A stretch of 64,000 bases of DNA from Bacillota bacterium (GCA_023453025.1 JAEXUD010000062.1:1-64000), one strand, 5' to 3'. Shown: positions 16,398-25,746, counted from the stretch's first letter. Program-made: numbers and translations. Notes: generated from the sequence alone by a model not told the origin.

Positions 16398-17957
16398 ATG
16401 ACAATTGAAGATGTTATCAATAGGTTTAATACAACACCATTTTTGTTCATAGGCTCTGGAATGACACGTAGGTATTTTAATTTACCGGATTGGAAGAGTT
16501 TGTTGGAGCATTTTGCAAAAATAATTGAAGATGATATGTTTGTTTATAGTGCTTATGAGAATAAAGCAAGAATGATGGGATATAAAGCTGGAATTATGCC
16601 TAAAATAGCAGAATTGATTCAAAAAGATTTTGATAAAAAATGGTTTATAGATAAGAATATCAGGACAGTTGAAGATGAAATTCTTGAAAAGATAAAAAAT
16701 GATGGGTTATCACCATTTAAAGCTGAAATCGCAGCATATATAAAACGCAATTCAATAGTTAATAATGAATATCAGACTGAGATTGACAAACTTGTTCAAA
16801 TTTCTGAAAAGAGTATTGCAGGGGTAATAACTACAAATTATGATTTGTTTTTAGAAGAATATTTTGCAGGTTTTACTAAATATGTAGGGCAAACTCAACT
16901 GATATTTTCTTCTATTCAGGGTATTGCTGAAATTTACAAAATACATGGATCTGTTGAGGAACCGGACAGTATCGTAATAAATGAATCGGATTATGTTAAA
17001 TTTGATAACAATAGTGCTTATCTTGCTGCAAAATTGATGACTATCTTTATGGAATACCCGATTATTTTTATGGGGTATTCTATAAGTGATGTAAATGTAC
17101 AAAATATTATCAGATCTATTGTAAACTGCTTAGATGAAGGACAAGTTAAGGTGTTGGAAGATAGATTCGTGTTTGTTGAATATAAAAGAGATATGATTGG
17201 TGCAGAGGTTAGTCCCTATACAATAATGGTTGATAATAAACCGTTGGGAATGAGAAAAATAGTATTAGGGAATTTTATGCCATTATATCAAGCTATGGAA
17301 AATAAGAAAGCAAAACTTCCGGTGAAAATATTGAGACGCTTTAAGCAGGAGTTATATGACTATACTCTTACTAATACTCCAACAGCGGGGCTAAGAGTAG
17401 CTGCATTAGACGATATTAGGGTGTCGGATGATGAATTGGTTTTGGCAATAGGAAAAGTATCCGATTTAGGTCTTAAAGGTTTAAGTGGAATTGATAGCAA
17501 TGAGTGGTATCGAAATATTGTGATAGATGATTTAGATTTCTCAGCAGATGAGTTGTTAGAGTATGCATATCCAAAAGTTTTGAAACAAAATTCTGGCAGA
17601 CTTCCGGTTAACAAGTATTTAGTGGAAGCAACTAAAGAGTTTCCAGACTGTATAAAATTATCAAAAAAACAAAACTTTGATGCGATAATATCTGCAACAA
17701 TTAAAAGAAGTAGAAGATGCTTAGGTAACTATACAACAGTAAGGCAGATTTGGAATCAGGAGAAAGACTCGTTAGAAAGAGCTACCAGATTAATTTCACA
17801 TTTGGAAGAAAATCAAATTGATGTTGATGAACTTGAAAAGGTATTAAAAGGTTTGTTTGAAGATGATGTAAATATATTACAGAATGAAAATTCGCAAGTG
17901 AGAATTAATGTTAGAAGATTAATTATGATATATGATTATTTGAAATGGGGAAAGTAA
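16398..17957 (+). CDS. SIR2-domain protein, candidate phage-defence NADase
   Basis: A 519-residue protein with an N-terminal SIR2 domain (about 1-280). NAD-binding and catalytic elements are visible: FLFIGSGMTRRY at 15-26, VITTNYDLF at 143-151, KIHGS at 181-185 with the probable catalytic His183, and IFMGYSISD at 223-231. Residues about 300-519 form an unrecognised helical domain that may sense the trigger. AGGGGTG upstream fits the start. SIR2 domains of this kind deplete NAD+ in several anti-phage systems (Thoeris ThsA, DSR, SIR2-HerA). No HerA, Argonaute or TIR gene is adjacent, so the exact system is unassigned. Confidence 0.8.
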   Translation: MTIEDVINRFNTTPFLFIGSGMTRRYFNLPDWKSLLEHFAKIIEDDMFVYSAYENKARMMGYKAGIMPKIAELIQKDFDKKWFIDKNIRTVEDEILEKIKNDGLSPFKAEIAAYIKRNSIVNNEYQTEIDKLVQISEKSIAGVITTNYDLFLEEYFAGFTKYVGQTQLIFSSIQGIAEIYKIHGSVEEPDSIVINESDYVKFDNNSAYLAAKLMTIFMEYPIIFMGYSISDVNVQNIIRSIVNCLDEGQVKVLEDRFVFVEYKRDMIGAEVSPYTIMVDNKPLGMRKIVLGNFMPLYQAMENKKAKLPVKILRRFKQELYDYTLTNTPTAGLRVAALDDIRVSDDELVLAIGKVSDLGLKGLSGIDSNEWYRNIVIDDLDFSADELLEYAYPKVLKQNSGRLPVNKYLVEATKEFPDCIKLSKKQNFDAIISATIKRSRRCLGNYTTVRQIWNQEKDSLERATRLISHLEENQIDVDELEKVLKGLFEDDVNILQNENSQVRINVRRLIMIYDYLKWGK

Positions 17958-18419
17958 AAGAGCTTCCTAGCTCAAGCATTTGTAAACAAACACCGTATAG
18001 GAAACCCATTTTGAACGTAATGTACCTAATAGATACAGCATCTATAAATAGACACCTTTCTTTTCAGCACAATAATAATTTATGTCTTTATGACCTTTAT
18101 TATACAAGATAATTTTCAATTTGTAAATAAAAATATTAGAATTGATGGACTGTTATATTTCAGGAAGGTCGCAAATAATAAATTCATATAGGCTAAAAAT
18201 AGAGCCTAATTCCTGTAAATGCTTCTATTGCCCTAATTGCCAACAAGGATAAGGCTACATTCTTATTACTCAAGAAGAATGAGCTTTACATTTCGAAATA
18301 CAAAATCAAATATCAGGATGCCTTGCTTGGTTTTCACATGCGAAAAAAGTTAAATAACATAGGATTAAAAATTCACATAATGGGTATGTAAGTATAAAGT
18401 ATAATCATGGAGGTTTCTT
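17958..18419. other. Spacer with an fpg 3'-end remnant
   Basis: Nothing is recognised except bases 18200-18252, which match the zinc-finger end of mutM (CFYCPNCQQ plus stop). The ribosome site GGAGG of the next gene lies just before 18420. Confidence 0.6.
18200..18252 (+). pseudogene. Fragment of an fpg-like 3' end
   Basis: Translation gives EPNSCKCFYCPNCQQG and a stop, against NSRKCFYCPDCQQD at the end of the intact gene. Only the last finger half survives; no further fpg sequence is seen upstream. Confidence 0.75.
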
Positions 18420-19751
18420 ATGAAAGTAATAATTATAGGTGCTGTGGCAGCCGGTACTTCAGCTGCTGCCGAAATCAGAAGGAACGACAAAAATGCAGAA
18501 ATAATCGTGTATGAGAAGGATAAATTCATCTCATATGCAGGATGCGGCATGCCTTTTTATATAAGTAATGAATTTAATGATTTTAACGGGTTAGTGCCCA
18601 GGGATGCTGAATTTTTTAAAACGAAAAGAAATATTGATATTTTAACAGAACACGAGGTTTTATCCATTGATTCCAAAACCAAGACAGTAACAGTAAAAAA
18701 CATTAAAGAGGGTGAAGTATTTGAAGATAATTACGACAAGCTTGTAATTGCCACCGGAGCCACGTCGAAGGTTCCTGAAATAAAAGGAGCAGGCAGGAGC
18801 AACGTGTTCCTCTTGAGGAATATAAATGATATGAATCGTATCAAAAGCTTCATAGAGAAAGAATCACCCCGAAAAGCTGTAATTATAGGAAGCGGCTTCA
18901 TTGGTATGGAAATGTGTGAGGCGTTTGTAAATCTTGGAATGGATGTGACTATTATTGCCAGGTCATCCCTATCAAAAGGCACAGATAAGGACATGTCTGT
19001 ATATATTGAGAAGTATTTAAAAGAAAAAGGAGTAAAGGTTTATACAAATACGGCCACGCAGGAAATAAATGAAAAAGGTGTAATATTAGGCGATGGCAGT
19101 TTGGCAGAGGCGGATATGGTATTATTGGCAGCAGGAATTAAACCCAATACAGAGCTTGCCAGGAAGATGGGAGTCGAGCTTGGTATAAATGATTCAATAA
19201 AGGTTGATAAGCATATGAAAACTAATATTGATGATGTATATAGCTGCGGTGATTGCATAGAGGTTTATAATGCGGTTACCGGAAAACCAATGTACAGACC
19301 TCTGGGTTCTACCGCCAATAAAACAGGAACAATTGCAGGAAGCAATGTTACAGGAAGAAATGATGAGTTTATGGGTGTATTGGGAACAGGAATTTACAGG
19401 ATATTCGATATGACGGTGGGACAGACGGGGTTATCGGAGGAAGAAGCAAAAAAGCAAGGCTTTAATGTTGTTGCAACTGTGGATGAAAAAATGAATAAAC
19501 CTGAGTATTTGGGAGGAAGACCCATTATAATAAAAGCTGTGGCCGATAAAGATACAAAGACATTATTAGGAGCACAGATCATAGGTTATGAAGGTGTTGA
19601 TAAGAGATTGGACGTATTAGTTACAGCAATTACATTAAAAATAAAGCCGGAAAATTTGATGCACCTTGATCTTTCCTATTCGCCGCCTTACTCTATACCG
19701 AGGGACCCTGTTTATTATACGGGAATAAAACTTAGAGATGCACTGTCATAA
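18420..19751 (+). CDS. CoA-disulfide reductase / NADH oxidase-like flavoprotein
   Basis: A 443-residue pyridine nucleotide-disulfide oxidoreductase of the single-cysteine subgroup. The FAD-binding N-terminus is MKVIIIGAVAAGTSAAAEIR, with an unusual GAVAAG where GGVAGG is typical. The active-site cysteine is Cys42 in YAGCGMP. The NAD(P)H fold has AVIIGSGFIGMEM near 155, and the second FAD motif is VYSCGDCIEV. The dimerisation domain fills the C-terminus; there is no rhodanese extension. Family members reduce CoA disulfide or persulfides, or O2 to water, and these activities cannot be separated by eye. It is a single gene with GGAGG upstream, followed by a stem-loop element. Confidence 0.85.
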   Translation: MKVIIIGAVAAGTSAAAEIRRNDKNAEIIVYEKDKFISYAGCGMPFYISNEFNDFNGLVPRDAEFFKTKRNIDILTEHEVLSIDSKTKTVTVKNIKEGEVFEDNYDKLVIATGATSKVPEIKGAGRSNVFLLRNINDMNRIKSFIEKESPRKAVIIGSGFIGMEMCEAFVNLGMDVTIIARSSLSKGTDKDMSVYIEKYLKEKGVKVYTNTATQEINEKGVILGDGSLAEADMVLLAAGIKPNTELARKMGVELGINDSIKVDKHMKTNIDDVYSCGDCIEVYNAVTGKPMYRPLGSTANKTGTIAGSNVTGRNDEFMGVLGTGIYRIFDMTVGQTGLSEEEAKKQGFNVVATVDEKMNKPEYLGGRPIIIKAVADKDTKTLLGAQIIGYEGVDKRLDVLVTAITLKIKPENLMHLDLSYSPPYSIPRDPVYYTGIKLRDALS

Positions 19752-19765
19752 ATCTGGCAGGTTCT

Positions 19766-19872
19766 TGAAAAAGTTCATCCTGCAAGGCACCGGAAGGCAG
19801 GCAACCGGAGCGTATTCAAACATACGTGAGGATTGACTGCCTGAACGGTAACGCAGCAGGTGGACTTTTTCA
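19766..19872. repeat. Long imperfect stem-loop intergenic element
   Basis: About 107 bases fold on themselves. The outer arms TGAAAAAGTTCATCCTGC and GCAGCAGGTGGACTTTTTCA pair, an inner pair GGCAGGCAA/TTGACTGCC follows, and the tip is the hairpin CGTAT-TCAAAC-ATACG at 19811-19826. G+C is far above the surroundings. From memory, similar elements occur scattered between genes in other Clostridia (Peptococcaceae); they resemble REP/MITE-type repeats and may work as bidirectional terminators. No second copy was noticed in this window. Confidence 0.65.
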
Positions 19873-19912
19873 GAGGATTTATTATATTATGATTGACATT
19901 ATGTATAATCAT

Positions 19913-20590
19913 CTACACAATTGGATCCTCCCACCATCCAAACACTACTCTGGCTGAAGCAGGAATAGTTGGATTTTCCGGGTTGGATATAAATGCTGTA
20001 AGGGAGCCGCCCGGCGGAATTATATATCTTCCCTGTACTTCTTCTTCAACAACATTGCCTGCTAAACGATAAGTTCCGAATGCAAAGGAACCTCCGGCAG
20101 GGTATCCTTTTGCGCCTACTCCATACTGTACTTTGGCTTTTGCTTCAGGCAGAGGATTAATGGCTGTGTTTACAGGTGTAATGAATCTGGACTCTTGAAT
20201 TATGCCCGGAGGTGAGCTGTTAAACCAAATCTGTACTCTGTATGGAGTCGAAACTATATCGCTGACTCTCCATGTATTGACATATAGATTAACCCCGGAA
20301 TCAGGTGGATTATACAACCTTGCCCACCCATTTGAAGCCTCTCCAAACCCGATATCAACGGCAGTACCGGCAAAATACTTACCCTCCATCGATTTGGCTG
20401 TAGATATGGGAATGGTAACAACGTATGTGAATGCATCTTCATCATTAACAGACGGCTGAACTGATGCTGCTGATGAAACATAGCTGTTATTAGAAGAAGT
20501 ATATAAATGATTGTTGATTTCATTGGGGTATGTGTGAAAATTAGCCGGCTGCCATGGTATCTGATTATACATATATATATGATTATTCAT
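19913..20590 (-). CDS. DUF6143-like protein
   Basis: A 225-residue protein. A polar, Asn- and Tyr-rich stretch (1-45) precedes a beta-rich domain with VNLYVNTWRVSDI, PYRVQIWFNSSPPG, a GG-AFGTYR element and the ending ARVVFGWWEDPIV, a pattern I associate with DUF6143. Function is unknown. There is no signal peptide. The ribosome site is weak (AGGCAGGG upstream). It is transcribed alone and ends next to the stem-loop element at 19766-19872. Confidence 0.6.
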   Translation of the reverse strand: MNNHIYMYNQIPWQPANFHTYPNEINNHLYTSSNNSYVSSAASVQPSVNDEDAFTYVVTIPISTAKSMEGKYFAGTAVDIGFGEASNGWARLYNPPDSGVNLYVNTWRVSDIVSTPYRVQIWFNSSPPGIIQESRFITPVNTAINPLPEAKAKVQYGVGAKGYPAGGSFAFGTYRLAGNVVEEEVQGRYIIPPGGSLTAFISNPENPTIPASARVVFGWWEDPIV

Positions 20591-21204
20591 AATTACCCTG
20601 CCTTTTAATAGTTTTTTATTTATTAATTAATTATATGTAAATTGTTTGATTTTCATGTTCAAAAATAGTTAAATAAAGATAGGATTAATAAAATGGAGGG
20701 ATTATGCAATAACAGTCAAACGATTTCAATAAAAAAGATGTTAAACCCGGTAAATGAGTTAAAAAAGTGTACATTGACAATTCCCTGGTGGTTTTCATCA
20801 ACTCAATATTTATGAAAAACAGTAAGAAGAGCTTTGCTGAAGTTGGCAATTTAATCATTCATTGCAAACCTATACATACACATCACCACCTCTTAGGTAT
20901 AGTATATCCCATAATTACATTTTTTACAGCGAAAATTATTAATATACTTACATTTATTACGACATATAATGCAAAGCACAATCACTGTAAATACTTTTAT
21001 TGCCCTTATTACTAACAAGGTTAAATCTTATATTTTAACATTATAAAAACAAAAGCTTTGTTAAAATTACCGATTATTAAATAACTAAATATAGCAATAA
21101 TACATTTTTATGGGAACAATTTCATATTAAAAATCGTCTAATTTATAAAGGGGAAAGCAGTTATTTATGCTTATCAAAATTAAAAAGGGGGAAGATTTTT
21201 AATA
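20591..21204. other. Long spacer with another fpg 3'-end remnant
   Basis: No gene is supported. Bases 20971-21023 resemble the end of mutM (translated HNHCKYFYCPYY, then a stop). A short word, GTTAAATAA followed by ATAGGATTAA, is shared with 18349-18370. The last 30 bases carry AAAAAGGGGG as ribosome site for the next gene. Confidence 0.5.
20971..21023 (+). pseudogene. Fragment of an fpg-like 3' end, more decayed
   Basis: Same segment as at 18200, with two of the cysteines and the stop position changed. Similarity to the intact gene continues a little past the stop (TTAAATCTTAT against TTAGGTCTTAT). Confidence 0.6.
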
Positions 21205-22650
21205 ATGAAAAAAATCAAAGCAGTTACAATTTATGTGTTAGTGCTGTTGATGCTGTTATCATCACTTATGACTTTTCCGGGCTACGCTTACAGCAGGGAT
21301 AATATGGTTGAAATGTTTTCTTTCAAAACATTGAAGGGATATTATTTCTGTGCTGAGGATGGGGGAGGAAGCATATTAACAGCAGACAGAAGCGAAATAG
21401 GACCTTGGGAAAAGTTTCAGATTGTTAATCTTTTAAATGGATATGTTGCTGTAAAAAGCTATGAAGGGTATTATTTAAGTGCTTCTGATGATGAAGAAAG
21501 CCTGAACGTAGAGGACACTGAAATCGGGAAAAGGCAGAAATTTAAATTAATAGAATTGGATAACAATAAGATTGCACTTGAAACATATTATGACAAATAT
21601 GTTTGTGCCGAGGATGGCGGAGGAGGAAAGGTAGTTGCAGACAGAACAAAAATTGGTGAATGGGAATCCTTCGAGCTGATTAAAAATCAGGAAAGCAATA
21701 TTGACGATAAATGCATTTTAGCTGCAAAAGCAGATGACAAAGGGATTAAATTCACATGGACTAAGCCGCTAAGCACAAAAAATATAATCGGATACAACCT
21801 TTACAGAGGTACAGCTTCCGGAAAGCAATCAGATACGCCTGTTACAGATTTCTTTATTGAAGAAACATCATATACGGATAAAAACATAAAAGCAGATACA
21901 AAGTATTATTATATAGTCAGGGCTGTATACAGGGATAAATCATTGGGACCTGCGTCCAACGAAGTGGAAGTTATGCTGAAATCAAGTATAATTTTAAGCG
22001 CAAAGGCGGTAAATGACGGGATTTATTTATCCTGGAACAAACCGAAATACTCGCCGGAAATAATCGGATACAATATATATAGGGCCACTCGCTCAGGAAG
22101 GCAATCAGACACTCCTATAACAGACTTCCCAATAGAAGGAACATCATATACCGATAAAAATATAGATAATAATCAAACATATTATTATATACTAAAAGCA
22201 GTTTACAAGGATAAGACTCTTGGTGAACCGACAGATGAAGTTTCAGTTAAATCAAACTTTGGAAAAACCATTGTGCTGCAGGTAGGAAGCAAGTATATGT
22301 ATGTTAATGGTAAAAAAATTGAAATAGATCCCGGCAAAGGAACAGAAGTAGTTATAAGAAACGGCAGAACATTCTTACCTATAAGGTCACTCATAGAAAA
22401 CATGGGCGGGGAAGTGGAATGGGACCAATCAGATAAAATGGTCAGCTTGTATTTAAATAAGCATAAGATATATCTTTGGATTGGTAACAAAACTGCCAGA
22501 GTTGACGGGACAAATAAAGAAACTGATGTAGAACCATATATTTCAGACACAAACAGAACAATGCTGCCTTTAAGGTTCATAATTGAAAATTTTGATTGTG
22601 AGGTTGATTGGGACGGCTTGACAAAAAAGGTGACAATCAAAACAAATTAA
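21205..22650 (+). CDS. Secreted beta-trefoil / fibronectin III / stalk-domain protein
   Basis: A 481-residue exported protein. The signal peptide (about 1-29) ends near FPGYAYS. Residues 33-165 are a fascin-like beta-trefoil with three repeats (YYFCAEDGGGSILTADR, YYLSASDD, YVCAEDGGGGKVVADR). Two fibronectin type III domains follow (about 173-257 and 262-348), sharing GYN-YR and SGxQSDTPxTDF. Residues 355-481 are a copper-amine-oxidase-like stalk domain (RTFLPIRSLIENMGGEVEW, RTMLPLRFIIENF). It is likely a surface or matrix protein binding polysaccharide. GGGGGAAG upstream supports the start. Confidence 0.85.
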   Translation: MKKIKAVTIYVLVLLMLLSSLMTFPGYAYSRDNMVEMFSFKTLKGYYFCAEDGGGSILTADRSEIGPWEKFQIVNLLNGYVAVKSYEGYYLSASDDEESLNVEDTEIGKRQKFKLIELDNNKIALETYYDKYVCAEDGGGGKVVADRTKIGEWESFELIKNQESNIDDKCILAAKADDKGIKFTWTKPLSTKNIIGYNLYRGTASGKQSDTPVTDFFIEETSYTDKNIKADTKYYYIVRAVYRDKSLGPASNEVEVMLKSSIILSAKAVNDGIYLSWNKPKYSPEIIGYNIYRATRSGRQSDTPITDFPIEGTSYTDKNIDNNQTYYYILKAVYKDKTLGEPTDEVSVKSNFGKTIVLQVGSKYMYVNGKKIEIDPGKGTEVVIRNGRTFLPIRSLIENMGGEVEWDQSDKMVSLYLNKHKIYLWIGNKTARVDGTNKETDVEPYISDTNRTMLPLRFIIENFDCEVDWDGLTKKVTIKTN

Positions 22651-22690
22651 AAGGTGTTATGAAACAGCACTTAAGGCTGTAGCAGGCAGA

Positions 22691-22725
22691 AAAGTCGATA
22701 TTAACAATGTCGGCTTTTTTATTTT
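22691..22725 (+). terminator. Terminator after the beta-trefoil gene
   Basis: Arms AAAGTCGA and TCGGCTTT pair fully with one wobble and are followed by TTTTATTTTT. Confidence 0.75.
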
Positions 22726-22781
22726 TAAGCAACGGGGAGCACTTATCATCGCCATCTTCTTTTTTTTAATTCAAGAATTTG

Positions 22782-23801
22782 TTAAATAACACTTATTAAA
22801 TTTCCGATTATATATATTAAATAAATAGAAATCATTAGTATACCTTCTTTTTTACTGATTTCATTCTTCTTATGATTATATGCAAAGTAACCATATACCG
22901 ATAATACCAATATTAAAACCGGAATATGAATATTATAGAATTCTTTTGCAACTAGTATCCCATCTGATGACAATGCAAGCGATGCTCCAAGAACAAATAA
23001 GATATTCAATATATTTGCCCCCATAACATTTCCTAATGCCAGTCCTCCATGGTTGCTTTTTACTGCCGAAATAGTTGTGCTTATTTCCGGAACGCTTGTT
23101 CCGAAAGCAATAATGGTTGATGAAATAACTATATCAGAGACGCCTATTCTTTTAGCTGTTACTTCTGCGGAATCAACTAATGAAGTGGCACTGAGTGCTA
23201 TTATGACAGCTGATAAAAATATTTTTATAATGGTAAATAAAATTTCACTTTTATTTTTGTTTTTTTTCATTTCTTGAAAATGCTCAGAATCTATTTCTGG
23301 TATTTTGGTTTTCTCTTCTTGTTTTATTAGTATTAAAATGTAAACCGGAATTAAAACTAAAAAAATTACTCCCAGCCATTGAGGTAATAACCCATTACCT
23401 TTAACTATTTTAATTATTAAAATCGGCAGGATTAATAAAGACACTACGAATATCAGTAAGCTGAGCTTTCTGGATGATTCTTTGCTTACCGGAATTTTAC
23501 CAAACAATGCTCCGGCTCCTAAAACCAAGCTTGTATTGGTTATCGTTGAGCCTACGGCATTTCCCAGTGCGAATCCTCCGCCTCCCTTAAGGGTCGCTAT
23601 AACCGATGATGAAAGCTCCGGCAAGGTTGTTCCTATTGATATTATTGTTGCTCCTATTATCATTTCCGGAAGGCCCCATATTTCAGAAAGTACAACTGCA
23701 TTTTCCACTAAAACATCTGTTGTTTTTAATATAACTATTAATGATACAATAAAAATAATCATTACAAAAAAAATATTTAGTTGCGTAAGAATTTCGTACA
23801 T
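22782..23801 (-). CDS. Calcium/sodium antiporter (CaCA family, YrbG-like)
   Basis: A 339-residue membrane exchanger with about ten helices. The two inverted alpha-repeats are clear: IISIGTTLPELSSSV at about 53-67 and IIAFGTSVPEISTTI at about 230-244, each followed by GNAVGSTITN or GNVMGANILN. The acidic residues in the PE motifs bind the cation. A hydrophilic loop of about 35 residues separates the halves. The expected reaction is Ca2+ (or K+/Na+) exchange across the membrane. AAGGAGA upstream supports the start. Confidence 0.9.
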   Translation of the reverse strand: MYEILTQLNIFFVMIIFIVSLIVILKTTDVLVENAVVLSEIWGLPEMIIGATIISIGTTLPELSSSVIATLKGGGGFALGNAVGSTITNTSLVLGAGALFGKIPVSKESSRKLSLLIFVVSLLILPILIIKIVKGNGLLPQWLGVIFLVLIPVYILILIKQEEKTKIPEIDSEHFQEMKKNKNKSEILFTIIKIFLSAVIIALSATSLVDSAEVTAKRIGVSDIVISSTIIAFGTSVPEISTTISAVKSNHGGLALGNVMGANILNILFVLGASLALSSDGILVAKEFYNIHIPVLILVLSVYGYFAYNHKKNEISKKEGILMISIYLIYIIGNLISVI

Positions 23802-23936
23802 TTATATTATTCTCCTTGAGCTACTATTTTTGCTGAGCAATAAATAATAAAAGGTTCAAAATTTGTCATTATGTAAATTTTATTTATTATACCCATTTTT
23901 TTATATAAAAACAAGAGAATAATATTAGTCGTACCG

Positions 23937-23968
23937 GGTGAAATCTCTGAATATTCAGAGATTTCACC
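23937..23968. terminator. 32-bp perfect palindrome after the sugar operon
   Basis: GGTGAAATCTCTGAA is followed by TA and its exact complement. It lies 5 bases beyond the last gene of the sugar operon and probably ends its transcript, although no strong T run follows on the minus strand. Confidence 0.6.
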
Positions 23969-23973
23969 GGTAT

Positions 23974-24663
23974 TTAGTTGGATGGAGCCGGGTATTCGTT
24001 GCAGAGCAAACGGTAGGGCGGCTCGTCCTCCTCAATGGCTGGGAAACGTCCGATGGGCTTCAGGAAACGGTTGTCGGTATTGTCGTCGTTGCACTGGCTT
24101 ACCTCGCCTAACAGCACCGGCCCCGTGCCTTTTTCTACCGAAAAGTCGTGGTATAAATATGGCTGTATGGTGATGCTCTCGCCCGGTGTCAGGCGCACTT
24201 GTGTTCCTGCCGGAACAGTCAGCTCCCTGCCGTCCATGTGGACGTGCACTTGTCCTGCCTCATCCAACCCTTCTTCCGGTGTGGAATTATAGACGCGAAT
24301 CAGGACACAGCCGCCGCCGCGGTTGATGATATCTTCCATCTTGCTCCAGTGGAAGTGCATTGGTGCGTATTGTCCTTCCTTCAGATAGAGCAGCTTTTCG
24401 GCGTAGGTCTTGGTGTATTTGTCCTTCATGGCAAGGTTGCCGTTACGGATTGTAATCAAAGAAAAACCGACATTGTCAAAGTCACCCAGGCCGTAGTCGG
24501 TGATATCCCATCCCAACATGTTATCTCGGATTTCGTCGTAGTCGTGGTTTTTGGATTTCCATTCATCAGGTTTAAAGTGACAGAAAGGCGGCAGGGCAAA
24601 GCGGTATTCATTTATGAAAGCCTCCATTTCTATCAGTGCTTTATTAATCTCACTGCGTTTCAT
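23974..24663 (-). CDS. D-lyxose/D-mannose ketol-isomerase (LyxA-type)
   Basis: A 229-residue cupin-fold sugar isomerase. The metal ligands are His103 and His105 (MHFHW), Glu110 and His172 (YHDF), and the family signatures NMLGWDITDYGLG and CNDDNTDNRF are present. Enzymes of this family interconvert D-lyxose and D-xylulose, and D-mannose and D-fructose. The start at 24663 is chosen for AAAGGA 8 bases upstream. It is the last gene of the operon, 2 bases after the PfkB kinase, which fits a route from mannose or lyxose to fructose or xylulose and then to the phosphate. G+C is higher than the genome background. Confidence 0.88.
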   Translation of the reverse strand: MKRSEINKALIEMEAFINEYRFALPPFCHFKPDEWKSKNHDYDEIRDNMLGWDITDYGLGDFDNVGFSLITIRNGNLAMKDKYTKTYAEKLLYLKEGQYAPMHFHWSKMEDIINRGGGCVLIRVYNSTPEEGLDEAGQVHVHMDGRELTVPAGTQVRLTPGESITIQPYLYHDFSVEKGTGPVLLGEVSQCNDDNTDNRFLKPIGRFPAIEEDEPPYRLLCNEYPAPSN

Positions 24664-24665
24664 AG

Positions 24666-25634
24666 TCATATTCCTTTCCGGCCAAGAAAATTCCTGACCA
24701 TACTTATTGTGGGCATTGCCGGTATACCTCCTCGCTTTTGAACGCAAAGAGAAGCAACCGCATTGGCAAACTCAGTAAAATCCCGAAGCTGTGCTTCGCC
24801 TAGTTCGTCAGGACGCAGCCTGCTCACGGCCAGCTTATAGAGAAAACCTCCCCAGAAAGCATCCCCGGCACCGGTGGTGTCAACCACAGGAACATCAGGA
24901 TCGAGAATAGGAATGAGTGCAGATGCGTTTTTCACTGCGGTATAGGCGCCGTTGCTGCCAAGCGTTACCACCGCACATGAAATTCCCTTTTGAAAAAGAG
25001 ATTCTGCGGCAGCCTCGGGAGAAGATTCTCCTGTTATCAACTCTGTTTCCTCATCGCTGATTTTTACAATGTCCGCAAAATGAAGAACACTTTGCATGAT
25101 CTCGGCGGCCTCATTCCTGTTTTTCCAGAGCGGCGCACGGTAATTTGGGTCGTAAGATATGATTGCTCCGGCCTTTTTCGCAGATTTAACCGCTTCTATA
25201 GTGGCAGAACGCGAAGGTTCATCGGTCAGTGAGAGAGAGCCGAAGTGAAAAATCTTGCATCCCTCTGTTAACTCGAACTTAACCTCACATGCTGAGATGC
25301 AGGTGTCAGCGCCGGGCTTGCGTGCAAAAGAGAATTTGCGCTCGCCGGTTTCAGACAGCTCCACAAACGCAAGCGTCGTGAACACATCCTCCGCACTGAT
25401 CAGGCCGACGGTATCGACGCCCTTTTCTTCAAGCACACTGCGCAAATAATCTCCGTGCATATCTTTTCCCACCTTGCCGATAAACGCGGTGCTTAAGCCC
25501 AGGTTTGATGCGGCACAGAGCACGTTCGCAGGCGCGCCGCCGGGGTTTTGTTCAAACAGACGAGTGCTGTTTTCGCTTCTGCCGTGGTATGTAAAGTCAA
25601 TCAACAGCTCACCTATTGCGACTATATCTATCAT
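24666..25634 (-). CDS. PfkB-family carbohydrate kinase (fructokinase-like)
   Basis: A 322-residue ribokinase/PfkB-fold kinase. The sugar-binding signature GGAPANVLCAASNLG lies at 32-46 and the ATP site/catalytic motif DTTGAGDAF at 252-260 (Asp258 as base). FSFARKPGAD near 101-110 is common in fructokinases. It would phosphorylate D-fructose (or D-xylulose) made by the neighbouring isomerase. A 227-base gap with two hairpins separates it from the binding-protein gene, suggesting different expression within one operon. Confidence 0.88.
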   Translation of the reverse strand: MIDIVAIGELLIDFTYHGRSENSTRLFEQNPGGAPANVLCAASNLGLSTAFIGKVGKDMHGDYLRSVLEEKGVDTVGLISAEDVFTTLAFVELSETGERKFSFARKPGADTCISACEVKFELTEGCKIFHFGSLSLTDEPSRSATIEAVKSAKKAGAIISYDPNYRAPLWKNRNEAAEIMQSVLHFADIVKISDEETELITGESSPEAAAESLFQKGISCAVVTLGSNGAYTAVKNASALIPILDPDVPVVDTTGAGDAFWGGFLYKLAVSRLRPDELGEAQLRDFTEFANAVASLCVQKRGGIPAMPTISMVRNFLGRKGI

Positions 25635-25666
25635 TCAATCACTCCCCAAAAATTTTATAGTTGAGC

Positions 25667-25697
25667 AACTTCAATATGACAACGTCATTTTGAAGTT
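25667..25697 (-). promoter_or_regulatory. Hairpin in the leader of the PfkB gene
   Basis: Arms AACTTCAATATGAC and GTCATTTTGAAGTT pair with one mismatch and a 3-base loop, 33-63 bases before the kinase start. Its role (processing or regulation) is not known. Confidence 0.5.
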
Positions 25698-25746
25698 TGT
25701 TGCGGTTTCGAAGGAGACCGTGAAAACTTTTGTGTCTGCAATTAGA

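Noticed and set aside
20767..21015. 82-codon plus-strand frame
   Set aside because: No ribosome site, atypical composition, and its end is the decayed fpg fragment.
24199..24741. 180-codon plus-strand frame opposite the isomerase gene
   Set aside because: A shadow frame favoured by the high G+C of this operon; the minus-strand isomerase is unambiguous.
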